Positions 17,001 to 25,580 of a DNA stretch of 64,000 bases are shown here, in pieces. Below the pieces are notes generated by a model. The model made no database searches. It was not told the DNA's origin and was given only the letters and a program-made list of their open reading frames with translations. The stretch spans positions 1-64,000 of the forward strand of contig JAJYLQ010000011.1 in NCBI GenBank assembly GCA_021787595.1, given 5' to 3'. Each line of letters starts with the position of its first letter. Position 1 is the first letter of the stretch. Made by a program: the position numbers and the translations under genes. Source of the stretch: Chloroflexota bacterium (lineage in GTDB: Bacteria; Chloroflexota; Anaerolineae; Anaerolineales; Villigracilaceae).

Positions 17001-18166
17001 TTGAAGTCAACGCGACCGCGATTGGATTAAGCGCGCTATTAGTTTCCACGTCCAAGCAAATGCCGTTGATCGTCAACGAGTTGCATCGCCGCAATTTGAA
17101 GTTCCCGGTGTTAGTGGGCGGCGCAGCCATCAACCGCCGCTTCGGACGTCGCATCCTGTTCGCCGAAGATGGCAGCGCCCATGAGCCGGGAGTCTTTTAT
17201 TGCAAGGACGCGTTCGAGGGACTCGACACGATGGACCAGCTCATCGTCCCGGAGAAGCGCGAAGAGTTATTGATTCAGATCCGCCGCGAGGCGGACCTCG
17301 AGATGGGCCGCGCTTCGCAGGTGCCGGAGCATCGCAAAACGGCGACCCGCTCCCGGGTCCAGCCTGAGCCGATCAATCATCCGCTCAAATGGGGTCCGCG
17401 CGTCGTCAAAGACATGCCGCTGGAAATCGTGTTGAAGCATCTCAGCCTCAATGAGTTGTATCGGTTGTCGTGGGGCGCGAAGAACGCGCACGGCGGCGAA
17501 TGGGAAAGGTTGAAAGCCGAGTTCGATGCGCGCTTGCAGAAGATGACGAAGGATGTATTGCGATTCAAATGGCTCAAGCCGCAGGGCGTTTACGGTTTGT
17601 TCCCGTGCCAATCCGATGGCGATGAATTGATCCTCTACAATCCTGAAACCATTAACTCCGCCTCGCCCGATGAGTTGACACGCTTTGCCTTCCCGCGCCA
17701 ACCGTATGACGATCATCTCGCGCTGTCGGATTATTTCGCGCCAGTTGATTCCGGGAAGATGGATGTGGTCGCTTTCCAGGTTGTAACCGTTGGACAGGAA
17801 GCCACCCAAAAATTCGACGCGCTGCAAGCCAAAGGCGATTACTCTGAAGCCTACTTCACGCACGGACTCGCCGTTCAAGCCGCCGAAGCGACTGCCGATT
17901 ATTTGCACAACCATATCCGCCGCGAACTCAGCATCGGCGAGGAACAAGGCAAGCGTTACTCGTGGGGTTATCCCGCCATCCCTGAACTGGAAGACCACAA
18001 AAAGGTTTTTGGGTTACTGCCCGCCGTCACGACCGAACTCGGCATGAGTCTCAGCTCGGCGTATCAATTGATCCCTGAACAATCCACCGCCGCGATCATC
18101 GTCCACCACAAGGACGCGAAATATTACAGCGTGGGCGAGAGCCGCGTGGAACAGTTGATGAAATAA
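14045..18166 (+). CDS. metH: Cobalamin-dependent methionine synthase MetH carrying an in-frame DUF559 domain
   Basis: The 1373-residue enzyme transfers methyl from methyl-tetrahydrofolate to homocysteine. Domains: homocysteine binding (1-350; zinc ligands C256, C322, C323), pterin binding (from GERCNAQGSRKFKK, about 375-650), cap and B12 binding (D949-V-H951-D-I-G954 plus the GLSALLVST segment), and a C-terminal reactivation domain with RYSWGYPAIPELEDH and QLIPEQSTAAI. All catalytic motifs are intact. Four short repeat segments lie in frame at about 14390-14463, 15058-15085, 15985-16012 and around the cassette. At 16127-16672 a whole DUF559 nuclease-like domain interrupts the four-helix cap. 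The gene is under the upstream SAM-I riboswitch. Confidence 0.95.
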   Translation: MTERKYTNRKYLDALEKKVLVFDGAMGTSLQNQHLTAEHFGGEQYNGCNDYLVISYPEAVEKVHRSFLDVGVDVIETDTFRSNRITMKEYGLQDRVIEINETAARLARRLADEYSVVRADLSVSPVSVSPEGAHTGAPRQRFVAGSIGPSGKLPSTNDPELSNVSFDELVDVFREQAVGLMRGGVDILLIETSQDILEVKAAITGCHKAFDETQIVLPLQAQVTLDTTGRMLLGTDVAAALAILEGMGIDVIGLNCSTGPEHMREPIRVLGENSTLPVSCIPNAGLPLNVDGQAVYPLEPEPFANDLYEFVTKHNVRIVGGCCGTTPDHLRLLVDRLANYQLPITDQPLHSDPKLASAMSATLMRQDPPPTLLGERCNAQGSRKFKKMLLEEDYDGILELAREQVNGGAHALDISCAVTERPDEVELMRKVVKKLEMGVDVPLVIDTTELDVLETALKTAPGRCLINSTHLESGRAKADKVFKLAKEHNAAVICLTIDENGMAKTRERKLEVAKRIYDIAVNEHGLKPEDLVYDALTFTLATGDPEFSNSAIETIEGIRLIKQNLPGVMASLGVSNLSFGLAPHARPVLNSVMLYHCMQAGLDMAIVNAAQVKPYAEIDEKERELAEDLIFNRRPDALQHYIEYFESVGADRVSAQTVASPTADMTPEQRLHWAILHRHKEGVEADIDEIINRGIFPLPSGEGRVRAESSSPVGRGKGEGEKPIKHNPRLPEELKGRIRELRQNATDAEKLMWQLLRNRGVHDAKFRRQHPVAGFILDFYCHEAKFGIELDGSQHSEGEQIKYDEERTKILQEQHGIKAIRFWDSDVLNKTQDVLNVIWDVLEEKLPAASLTPNPSPVGEGNSGSLPSSGEESGMRASKHEVAVTILNTVLLPAMKEVGDKFGAGELILPFVLQSAEVMKKAVAHLENYLEKKEGVSKGLVVLATVYGDVHDIGKNLVKTILSNNGYDVIDLGKQVPAEKIITKAVEVNATAIGLSALLVSTSKQMPLIVNELHRRNLKFPVLVGGAAINRRFGRRILFAEDGSAHEPGVFYCKDAFEGLDTMDQLIVPEKREELLIQIRREADLEMGRASQVPEHRKTATRSRVQPEPINHPLKWGPRVVKDMPLEIVLKHLSLNELYRLSWGAKNAHGGEWERLKAEFDARLQKMTKDVLRFKWLKPQGVYGLFPCQSDGDELILYNPETINSASPDELTRFAFPRQPYDDHLALSDYFAPVDSGKMDVVAFQVVTVGQEATQKFDALQAKGDYSEAYFTHGLAVQAAEATADYLHNHIRRELSIGEEQGKRYSWGYPAIPELEDHKKVFGLLPAVTTELGMSLSSAYQLIPEQSTAAIIVHHKDAKYYSVGESRVEQLMK
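16127..16672 (+). mobile_element. Palindrome-flanked DUF559 cassette inserted in frame in metH
   Basis: Between IINRG and ASKHEVAV, which would be contiguous in a normal MetH cap, lie 182 extra codons. The left end (16129-16206) holds two CTCTCCC..GGGAGAGGG..GGTGAGGGC palindromes. The right end (16590-16672) starts CCCTCACCCC and holds the inverted form. The core (about 16207-16590) is a DUF559/Vsr-like PD-(D/E)XK domain: IRELRQNATDAEKLMWQLLR, KFRRQHPVAGFILDFYC, FGIELDGSQH and IRFWDSDVL. The putative catalytic residues look intact. No stop or frame change occurs. Confidence 0.85.
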
Positions 18167-18171
18167 GCCCG

Positions 18172-19710
18172 ATGAAGAAGATTCTTCAAAGCCAATCCTT
18201 TCCCATCCTCGCTTTACTGGCCGTCAGTCTTGTCATGGGTCTTGTGACTCTCAAAGATTACGGGCAAAGCTGGGACGAGCCGACGATTTACAAATACAGC
18301 GATTACGCGATCAACGCGTATCATTATCTTTTTCGTCCGCAGGGCCTTGCAAGCTTTCCCTTTGACCTGAACTACTATGGCCCGGCTTACTTCATGCTGG
18401 CAAACCTGCTGGCGCGATTCTTGATGATGGTCATTCCATCGTGGACCATCGTCAATGCGTGGCACCTGGTTTATTTCCTGACCTTCCTCGCCGCGGTCTT
18501 GCTTATTTATCTCTTTGCCAAAAGGTGGATGAGCAATGGGGCGGCGTTTGGCGTCGCGCTTTTGTTCCTGACCCAGCCTTTATTGTGGGGGCACGCATTC
18601 ATGAATCCCAAAGATATGCCCTTCCTGACCTTCTTCCTGGCGAGTATCTATCTGGGATTTTGCATGGCGGATGCGCCCGCCGGGTCACGGCGACAAATTA
18701 TCCTGGTTCTCGCAGCCGGGATCATTCTAGGGCTGACGATTTCCATTCGCGCCATCGGTCCGCTTGCCGGATTGTTCGTGTTGATCTACGCGCTGGCAAA
18801 AAATCGTCTGAAGGCAGTTTATTCCACCATCCCTTATTTCTTGCTCGCAGGCCTGGTCGCTTATCTGACATGGCCTTTTCTTTGGAAAGCGCCGCTGGCC
18901 GATTTTCTCAAAAGCGTCCACTACATGTCGCAGTTTCCCTTTACCAAGAACGTTTTATTCCGGGGACAGCGTTACGAAGCCGATAAGTTGCCGCGCTCCT
19001 TCTTCCCAACCATTCTATCTTTGCAGCTCACTGAACCTTTGCTGATTTTGTCGCTGGCGGGTATTGTCATCACGGCTTTATCCCTGCGAAGGAAAGAAAA
19101 TCTGGAAGCCATGCTTCTATTTCTTGGATGGTTTCTTATTCCCGCGACTGCAATCGTGATCTCGAACAGCACGTTGTACGACAACGCACGCCAGCTTTAT
19201 TTCTTGTTCCCGCCGCTTTTCTTCGCCGCCGGTTTTGCTTTGGATTTGGCATTCAAATACATTGAGGCTGCTCCGGCCCGCGCTGCGATTCTAGTGATCA
19301 TGATTTTGCCGGGCGTTTACCCTGCCGTTCGATTGCATCCGTATGAATACGTTTATTACAACAGCTTCATTCGCGGGACGGGCGGCGCATATCGTCAATT
19401 TGAAATGGATTATTGGGGCACGTCCATTCAGGAAGCCATGCAATATCTTGATGCGAACGCGCCGCAGGGAGCCGGGATTTACGCATTCGGTCCCGACCCG
19501 GTGGTCAGCCAGTATGCGCGGCCCGATATGAAAGTCCTGACGTCTGGCGACGACCCTCCGCAAAACAGTTATGATTACGCCGTGATTTTGACGCGTCAGA
19601 ATTTAGACGAACGCAATTGCAAAAAAGCGACGACGGTGTACAGCATCGGACGGCGCGGCGCCACCTTCGCCCTTGTCAAAGAACTTGGCCTTGGAGAACA
19701 ATGCAGGTGA
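18172..19710 (+). CDS. GT-C/ArnT-PMT-like polytopic membrane protein
   Basis: The 512-residue product has about eleven hydrophobic helices. An early periplasmic-loop acidic motif reads GQSWDEPTIYKY (residues 27-38), and GHAFMNPKDMPFLTFF is typical of family-39-like glycosyltransferases that use polyprenyl-phosphate sugars. The C-terminal 120 residues form a soluble domain. It overlaps the next gene by 10 nt and shares the same architecture (WDE, HAF-PKD, LHPYEYVYYN), so the pair arose by duplication. It follows metH by only 5 nt. The sugar and acceptor are unknown. Confidence 0.8.
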   Translation: MKKILQSQSFPILALLAVSLVMGLVTLKDYGQSWDEPTIYKYSDYAINAYHYLFRPQGLASFPFDLNYYGPAYFMLANLLARFLMMVIPSWTIVNAWHLVYFLTFLAAVLLIYLFAKRWMSNGAAFGVALLFLTQPLLWGHAFMNPKDMPFLTFFLASIYLGFCMADAPAGSRRQIILVLAAGIILGLTISIRAIGPLAGLFVLIYALAKNRLKAVYSTIPYFLLAGLVAYLTWPFLWKAPLADFLKSVHYMSQFPFTKNVLFRGQRYEADKLPRSFFPTILSLQLTEPLLILSLAGIVITALSLRRKENLEAMLLFLGWFLIPATAIVISNSTLYDNARQLYFLFPPLFFAAGFALDLAFKYIEAAPARAAILVIMILPGVYPAVRLHPYEYVYYNSFIRGTGGAYRQFEMDYWGTSIQEAMQYLDANAPQGAGIYAFGPDPVVSQYARPDMKVLTSGDDPPQNSYDYAVILTRQNLDERNCKKATTVYSIGRRGATFALVKELGLGEQCR

Positions 19711-21539
19711 TCACGCTCAACAAAATTCGATCCATCAAACAGTGGCCGATCATCCTGCTCCTCCTCATCGCTCTTTTGATCGCCATTCTCACCCTCACGC
19801 AATACGGCGAGTCGTGGGATGAATTGCAATTCTTCAAATACGCCGATAACGCGCTGAAGTCTTATTCCACGTGGCCGCTGACCGGCACGATTCCACTCAC
19901 CGGCAACACGTACGACAATTATGGTCCCGCGTATGTCATGATTGTCGCGTTGGGTGCGCGCTTCCTCCATCTTTTCCTTCCCTACAACATCTCTGATCTG
20001 CGCCATTTGATTTACTTCATCACCTATCTCGTTTGCACCTGGGCCTTCTATGAACTTTGCAAACGCTGGTTGAGTCAAAACGCCAGCTTTGGCGCGGCTT
20101 TGCTTTTCGCTACACAGCCGCTTTTTTGGGGCCATGCCTTCATCAGCCCGAAGGACATTCCGTTCCTCACCTTCTTTCTTCTTGCCCTTCTTTTGGGATT
20201 GAAGGCTTTTGATTCGCTGGTAACCGTTTCGTTCGATGGGCTTTCTCCGCGCTTCAAGCCGACTCTCCTCGTTCTGACCGCCCTCTGGCTGGCTTCCGTT
20301 TTCGGACTTTATCTTGCCACCCCAACCTTTTCCGCGTGGATCGAGGGCCTTGTCCGCGCCGCGGCCGCGGGAAACACATCGTTTTTCCCATCGTTGATCG
20401 CAAGCCTTGCATCCGGAATCCACAAAGTCAAGCCCGAAGTTTATATCGAAAAATTCTTCGTCTTGTTCTTATGGACTCGCGCCCTCTTCTTTCTTCTCTC
20501 CTCTTTCTTTATCTTCTGGCTTTGGCGCAAAGTCCCTTCCGCCTTCCACGTTCTACTTTCTATTCTGCCCGCCGCCATTTTTCTCGGCGTTGCCACATCC
20601 ATCCGCATCCTCGGTCCGTTTGCGGGGTTGATGGTCGTCGCCTACGCGTTATGGAAATGGAGATGGAAATCCGTCCCGGCGTTGATCGTGTATGGAATCG
20701 CCGCGCTCATTGCGATGTATTTAACATGGCCTTATCTCTGGCCCGATCCAATCGGACACTTCATCGAGAGCGCGCGCGTCATGTCAGAATATCCGTGGCG
20801 CGGACAAGTTTTGTTCGACGGTACTTTTTATTTATCCACGGAAATTCCTCGCTCGTATCTGCCTGTTCTGCTTGGGATTCAGTTAACGGAGCCGGTCTGG
20901 TTTTTGTTCGCGGCTGGTTTGGCGGTGACCGTTTACGGGTCCGTGAAGAAGCGGATCGAGAGCCGCATGTTGCTGATCCTGACTCTCGTCTGGTTCATCC
21001 TTCCGCTCGTCGGATTCATCGTCACGCGTTCGCCGTTATATGATAACTTCCGCCAAGTCTTTTTTATTCTGCCGCCAGTCTTTATGATGGCCGGCGTTTT
21101 GTTCGAGAAGATCAAACGTCCCGCGCTGCAAGCCGCGTTGATCGGGCTTCTTGTATTGCCGGGAATCATCGGCGGCATCAATCTGCATCCGTACGAATAT
21201 ATTTATTACAACCGTTTCATCGGCGGCGTGCATGGCGCGTACCGAAAGTTCGAATTGGATTATTGGGGCACATCTTACCGCGAAGCCGCGGAATGGCTCG
21301 ACAAAAATGCTCCGGCGAACGCGCCGATCTGGGTCGAAGGCCCGACGCATATTTTGGAACTATATGTCCGGCCCGATTTGAAGATTTATTCGACTTACGA
21401 AGCGGCCCGCGCCGATCATTATGATTACGTGGTTGCGACCAGCCGCTATAATCTCGACCTGACTTCGTATCCGAACGCCAACGTGGTCTACACGATCACG
21501 CGCGATGACGCGGTGTTGACTGTGATCAAACAACCTTGA
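19701..21539 (+). CDS. GT-C/ArnT-PMT-like polytopic membrane protein (paralogue)
   Basis: Starting at the ATG at 19701, which overlaps the previous stop with GGAG 5 nt upstream, the 612-residue product repeats the motifs of its neighbour: YGESWDELQFFKY, GHAFISPKDIPFLTFF and LHPYEYIYYNRF. It has an extra segment of about 90 residues near 170-270 with one or two more helices and a loop (IEGLVRAAAAGN). The C-terminal soluble domain ends VLTVIKQP. It probably works on the same class of lipid-linked sugar as the first copy. Confidence 0.8.
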   Translation: MQVITLNKIRSIKQWPIILLLLIALLIAILTLTQYGESWDELQFFKYADNALKSYSTWPLTGTIPLTGNTYDNYGPAYVMIVALGARFLHLFLPYNISDLRHLIYFITYLVCTWAFYELCKRWLSQNASFGAALLFATQPLFWGHAFISPKDIPFLTFFLLALLLGLKAFDSLVTVSFDGLSPRFKPTLLVLTALWLASVFGLYLATPTFSAWIEGLVRAAAAGNTSFFPSLIASLASGIHKVKPEVYIEKFFVLFLWTRALFFLLSSFFIFWLWRKVPSAFHVLLSILPAAIFLGVATSIRILGPFAGLMVVAYALWKWRWKSVPALIVYGIAALIAMYLTWPYLWPDPIGHFIESARVMSEYPWRGQVLFDGTFYLSTEIPRSYLPVLLGIQLTEPVWFLFAAGLAVTVYGSVKKRIESRMLLILTLVWFILPLVGFIVTRSPLYDNFRQVFFILPPVFMMAGVLFEKIKRPALQAALIGLLVLPGIIGGINLHPYEYIYYNRFIGGVHGAYRKFELDYWGTSYREAAEWLDKNAPANAPIWVEGPTHILELYVRPDLKIYSTYEAARADHYDYVVATSRYNLDLTSYPNANVVYTITRDDAVLTVIKQP

Positions 21540-21575
21540 TTTATTTTTGCGCGAATTAGCAGATAAAGGAAACCA

Positions 21576-23435
21576 ATGAACGATTTATTGGAACGGCTTA
21601 TAAAAGAAACTTTGCTCGCCGACGGCGCGATGGGAACCATGCTCCACAGCCGCGGCATCGGCTTTGACAAATGCTTCGATGAACTCAATCTCACCAATCC
21701 TGCCGCTGTGGCCGACGTTCACCGCGAATATATCGAGTCCGGCTCGCAGGTCATTTTGACAAATACGTTCGGCGCGAACCGATTCAAATTGAGCAAGCAC
21801 GGACTTGAAAAGCAAACGATCGAGATCAACAAGGCCGGTGTCGAACTTGCCAAACGCGTCGTCGCGGCATCGTTCAAGAATGTTTTGATCGCAGGCGATG
21901 TCGGTCCGCTGGGTGTGCGCCTCGCGCCGTTCGGACGCGTCCAACCCGAGCAGGCGCGCGCCGCCTTCTCGGAACAGATCAACGCGCTTTGCGAGGCAGG
22001 CGCAGACTTGATCGTCATCGAGACCATGGCTGACCTGCATGAGATCCGCGAGGCGATAAAGGCCAAGAAGGAAACTTGCACCCTGCCGGTGGTCGCGTCG
22101 GTGACTTTCACGCGCGATGATCGCACAGTATTGGGCGATGATCCCGTCAAGGTGGCGTGCACACTTAAAGAGGCTGGAGCCGATGTGATCGGCGTCAATT
22201 GTTCCGGCGGCCCGGCTCAACTCCTGCGTATTCTGAAACAAATGCATCAGGCCGTGCCCGATGGAAAGTTTTGGGTCAAGCCGAACGCGGGCTGGCCCGA
22301 ACAAGTCGGCGGGCGGATCATGTATCCGGCAGACCCCGATTACTTCGGCGATTACGCGCTTTCGTTTCGCGAGGCAGGCGCGCACATCGTCGGCGGATGC
22401 TGCGGCACAACTCCGCAGCACATCGCGGCCATGAGAAAAGCGCTCGATACCGCGCCGCAAATCAATCCATCGCATATCACGATGATGCCCGCCGATGAAA
22501 TCGTCGAAGCTGCACAGGAACAACCGACTCAACTGGCGCAAAAACTTGCGGATGGGAAATTTGTGATTTCGGCCGAGATGGATCCGCCGCGCGGACTTTC
22601 GACACATAAATTGATCGCGGGCGCATCGCTCCTGACCGAGGCCGGCGCGGACGTAATCAACATCGCCGACAGCCCGATGGCGCGCATGAGAATGTCTGCG
22701 TGGGCAGTCTGCGATGTGGTCCAGCGCCGCGTGAATGCGGAGACGACGCTTCACTTCCCGACCCGCGGCCGGAATCTGCTTCGAGTGCAGGGCGACCTGC
22801 TCGCGGCACACGCGCTCGGCATCCGAAACGTGTTCGTCATCATGGGCGATCCAACCGCCATTGGGGATTATCCCGAAGCGACGGACAATTATGATCTTGT
22901 ACCTTCGGGCTTGATCAAACTTATCAAGCAGGGATTCAACGCCGGCGTGGATCACTCCGGGACGAGCATTGGCCAGCCGACCAATTTCTTCGTCGGCGCG
23001 GCACTGAATCTCTGTCCGCCTGATCCCGATCACGAGATCAAGAATCTCCGCCGCAAGGTCCGGGCTGGAGCCGATTTCTTCATCACCCAGCCAATCTATC
23101 ACGCGGAAGACGGGAAAAAATTCTTGGCGAAAAATGAATCGCAGCACGGGCCGCTTGATCGTCCGGTGCTGATCGGTGTTCTTCCATTGGTCAGTTTGAA
23201 GCACGCCAACTTTTTGAATCACGAAGTGCCCGGCATTTCCATCCCGGATGAAATCGTCGAACGAATGGAAAAAGCAGGCGATCATGCCGCAGAGGAGGGC
23301 GTGCGGATCGCGGTAGAATTGATTGAGCAGATCAAGCCGTGGGCGCAGGGCGTTTACATCATGCCGCAGTTCAGCCGCTTCGACCTGATCGCGGAGATCA
23401 TCGAGAAAGTGAAACAGCCAGAGAGCGCCGCATGA
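21576..23435 (+). CDS. Bifunctional homocysteine S-methyltransferase / methylenetetrahydrofolate reductase
   Basis: The 619-residue product has an N-terminal homocysteine-binding barrel (1-295) with zinc cysteines C209 (GVNCSGGP), C275 and C276 (GGCCGTT). A C-terminal MTHFR-type barrel (about 325-612) contains FVISAEMDPPRG, the RGRNLL segment, FVIMGDPTAIGDYP and FFITQPIY. This is the arrangement of Bacillus YitJ. It can supply methyl-tetrahydrofolate for MetH and methylate homocysteine from another donor. AAAGGA precedes the ATG. The downstream stop overlaps the next gene (ATGA). No repeat insertions are visible in it. Confidence 0.93.
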   Translation: MNDLLERLIKETLLADGAMGTMLHSRGIGFDKCFDELNLTNPAAVADVHREYIESGSQVILTNTFGANRFKLSKHGLEKQTIEINKAGVELAKRVVAASFKNVLIAGDVGPLGVRLAPFGRVQPEQARAAFSEQINALCEAGADLIVIETMADLHEIREAIKAKKETCTLPVVASVTFTRDDRTVLGDDPVKVACTLKEAGADVIGVNCSGGPAQLLRILKQMHQAVPDGKFWVKPNAGWPEQVGGRIMYPADPDYFGDYALSFREAGAHIVGGCCGTTPQHIAAMRKALDTAPQINPSHITMMPADEIVEAAQEQPTQLAQKLADGKFVISAEMDPPRGLSTHKLIAGASLLTEAGADVINIADSPMARMRMSAWAVCDVVQRRVNAETTLHFPTRGRNLLRVQGDLLAAHALGIRNVFVIMGDPTAIGDYPEATDNYDLVPSGLIKLIKQGFNAGVDHSGTSIGQPTNFFVGAALNLCPPDPDHEIKNLRRKVRAGADFFITQPIYHAEDGKKFLAKNESQHGPLDRPVLIGVLPLVSLKHANFLNHEVPGISIPDEIVERMEKAGDHAAEEGVRIAVELIEQIKPWAQGVYIMPQFSRFDLIAEIIEKVKQPESAA

Positions 23436-23857
23436 CAATAAAATGGCTGCAGCGAGGCCTGCTCGCGTTGATCGTCGTGGTGAGCCTTTATGCAAGCATC
23501 CAAAATTTGATCGCCACGAAAGACCTTGGCAGTCTGACCGATGACCCGGTGGCGGATTTTTCCAAACGCTTCGATCCATTGAAAGCAAAACTTCCATTCA
23601 AAGTTGGAACGGTCGGATATATTTCTGACTCGAGCGTTCCCGGAATCAAATACGACGCGGCCAATGACGAGGGGGAATATACGCTGACGCAATACGTGAT
23701 GTCGCCGATCGTGATCGTCAAAGGCACAAATCAGGAATGGGATATTGCTTTGCTGACTCCAGCAGCTTATAAAGTTTGGAGCCAATCGAACAACGGCCAA
23801 TTCGAAGTGTTTCCTTTCAAGGGAAATTTATATCTCCTGCGCAGGTTGAGCAAATGA
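23432..23857 (+). CDS. Hypothetical membrane-anchored protein
   Basis: The ATG at 23432 overlaps the previous stop. The 141-residue product has one N-terminal membrane segment (residues 8-24) followed by an extracytoplasmic domain with VADFSKRFDPLKAKLP and YTLTQYVMSPIVIV. I do not recognise the family. It ends ATGA, and the same short sequence recurs just before the next gene, on the far side of a repeat. Before the insertion it probably overlapped that gene, so it likely works with the 24033 membrane protein. Confidence 0.75.
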   Translation: MTIKWLQRGLLALIVVVSLYASIQNLIATKDLGSLTDDPVADFSKRFDPLKAKLPFKVGTVGYISDSSVPGIKYDAANDEGEYTLTQYVMSPIVIVKGTNQEWDIALLTPAAYKVWSQSNNGQFEVFPFKGNLYLLRRLSK

Positions 23858-24022
23858 CGTCAAATCGTTTTATGTCATTGCGCGTGGCGCTTCAGCGCCA
23901 CGCGACATCGTACTCGAAGAGTAAGCAATCTCTTCCCGGAGATTGTGAGGAGATTGCCGCACTGAGAGAACGTAGTGCTTCGGCACTCGCTTCGCTCGGC
24001 CTCGCAATGACATGTGAAAGGT
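23858..24022. repeat. GTCATTGCG-type miniature element, copy 2, with target duplication
   Basis: GTCATTGCG (23874-23882) and CGCAATGAC (24003-24011) are 9-bp terminal inverted repeats. Inside are a GTGGCGC..GCGCCAC hairpin and other stems. The 14-mer GGTTGAGCAAATGA (23844-23857) on the left is repeated as GGTTGAGCAGATGA (24023-24036) on the right, 13 of 14 identical, as expected for a target duplication. Confidence 0.85.
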
Positions 24023-24032
24023 GGTTGAGCAG

Positions 24033-25547
24033 ATGAGTCTGTTGAGTCCAACTGTCTTTATCCTGCCAACCCTAATCGGCGCATTGCTCCTGCATTTGGT
24101 TTGGTCCGAAAGACAATTATCGCTTTTATTCTTTAAGGTATTCTTGGGAATCGGAATTGGCCTTGGCATTTCGTCTTTGTTGTATTTACTTTACATGCTT
24201 TTGTTCGCCGGACAACATTGGTTTATTTTTGTCCAAATTGCCATCGCCATGGGTTTGCTGATTGCTGTTATTTGGGTCGAACGCAAACGCGGCGGACTTT
24301 ACCTTCCGCGATGGAATTTGACTCGCATTCAAAATATTTTCCTTGGTATCGCCCTCGTCATTTTTGTTGTTTCCTCGTTGAGTACGGTCAGTTATCTTTT
24401 GCGAAGAAAGCAAGGCGACTGGGACGCGTGGATGATGTACAACCGCTCCGCCCTTTTTGCGTATCGCGGTCAATCGAACTGGATGGCCGCGTCCTTCTCA
24501 CGCCAGATGGACCCGATCTTCCATCCCGATTATCCTTTGCTGCTGGCCATGAACACCGCCTGGGGCTGGGACACAGTTGGCGGCGAAACGCCGCGCATCC
24601 CGATGACGCAGAGCGCGCTGTTCGCAATTGCCTGCGTTGGAATTCTGGTCAGCGCGCTGGCCTCGACCAAATCGCCCGGCCAGGCGGCGCTCGGGCTGAT
24701 CATTTTGTGGGGCACGCCGACGCTGGTCAATGAAGGCGCGCGCGAAATGGCAGATCTGCCGCTGGCATTTTTCATTCTCGCAACCGGCATTTTGATTTAT
24801 TTTTATGTGATCCATAAAAAACCGGCATTGATCGCGCTGGCGGGTCTGACCGCCGGTCTCGCGGCATGGACAAAAAACGAGGGCAGTCTGTTCGTAATCT
24901 CCGCGGGGGTTGCGCTGGCCGCGGCATTTTTATTTGAGCATGCAGTTGCCGCAAAGACACAAAATCACGAAAATACTAAAAATGAAAACTTCGCGACTTC
25001 GCGTCTCCGCGATTTGGCGGTGAAATTTTGGAACAATTCTTTGCGCATTTTGCTTCTTTACGCGCTTGGGCTTGCTTTTCCATTTGCGGTTGTAATCGGC
25101 TTCAAACTTTTCCTCGCGCCTCCCAGTGATGTTCTGAGCAATGGGCCAACGCGTTCGATCCAGCAAATTCTCGAATTGCCGCGCCATCTGGAAATCCTCC
25201 AATTTCTCGGACGCGAGTTGTTTTACTTCGGCGGCTGGACAAGTCTGATTGGCGTCATTCCCATCTTGATTATTTATCTTCTGTTCTTTCGTTTGCCAAT
25301 CAACCAGGATTTGCGCCCGGCTTTCATTGCCGGAATTACAATGATCGCTGTTCAACTTCTTGGTGATTATGGCGTTTACTTGATTACGCCGTATGATTTG
25401 ACCTGGCATCTTTCCTATTCCATCGAGCGGATCGTTTTGCAGATATTTCCCTTGATCGTATTTCTGATTCTGTGTACCAGCAAAACACCGGAATCCATCT
25501 TCGGCGGAGAATCGGTAAAATTATCTACAGAGAATAAAATTGCTTGA
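24033..25547 (+). CDS. Polytopic membrane protein, GT-C-like
   Basis: From the ATG at 24033 the product has 504 residues with ten or more hydrophobic helices. It has GDWDAWMMYNRSA (residues about 130-142, an acidic first-loop motif) and HPDYPLLL and NEGAREMADLPLAFF, consistent with family-39-like glycosyltransferases. Residues 306-330 (AKTQNHENTKNENFATS) are encoded by an A/C-rich degenerate repeat (24953-25024) and would sit in a loop. A GTG at 24021 is an alternative start. It precedes coaX by 33 nt in the same direction. Confidence 0.75.
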   Translation: MSLLSPTVFILPTLIGALLLHLVWSERQLSLLFFKVFLGIGIGLGISSLLYLLYMLLFAGQHWFIFVQIAIAMGLLIAVIWVERKRGGLYLPRWNLTRIQNIFLGIALVIFVVSSLSTVSYLLRRKQGDWDAWMMYNRSALFAYRGQSNWMAASFSRQMDPIFHPDYPLLLAMNTAWGWDTVGGETPRIPMTQSALFAIACVGILVSALASTKSPGQAALGLIILWGTPTLVNEGAREMADLPLAFFILATGILIYFYVIHKKPALIALAGLTAGLAAWTKNEGSLFVISAGVALAAAFLFEHAVAAKTQNHENTKNENFATSRLRDLAVKFWNNSLRILLLYALGLAFPFAVVIGFKLFLAPPSDVLSNGPTRSIQQILELPRHLEILQFLGRELFYFGGWTSLIGVIPILIIYLLFFRLPINQDLRPAFIAGITMIAVQLLGDYGVYLITPYDLTWHLSYSIERIVLQIFPLIVFLILCTSKTPESIFGGESVKLSTENKIA

Positions 25548-25580
25548 TCCGCAAAATCTGCGGAGGAATCGGAACAAACC

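Noticed and set aside
21585-23597. 670-codon minus-strand open frame
   Set aside because: It mirrors the HCY-MTHFR gene, whose motifs are clear on the other strand. The predicted protein is rich in Arg/His/Asp with no family features.
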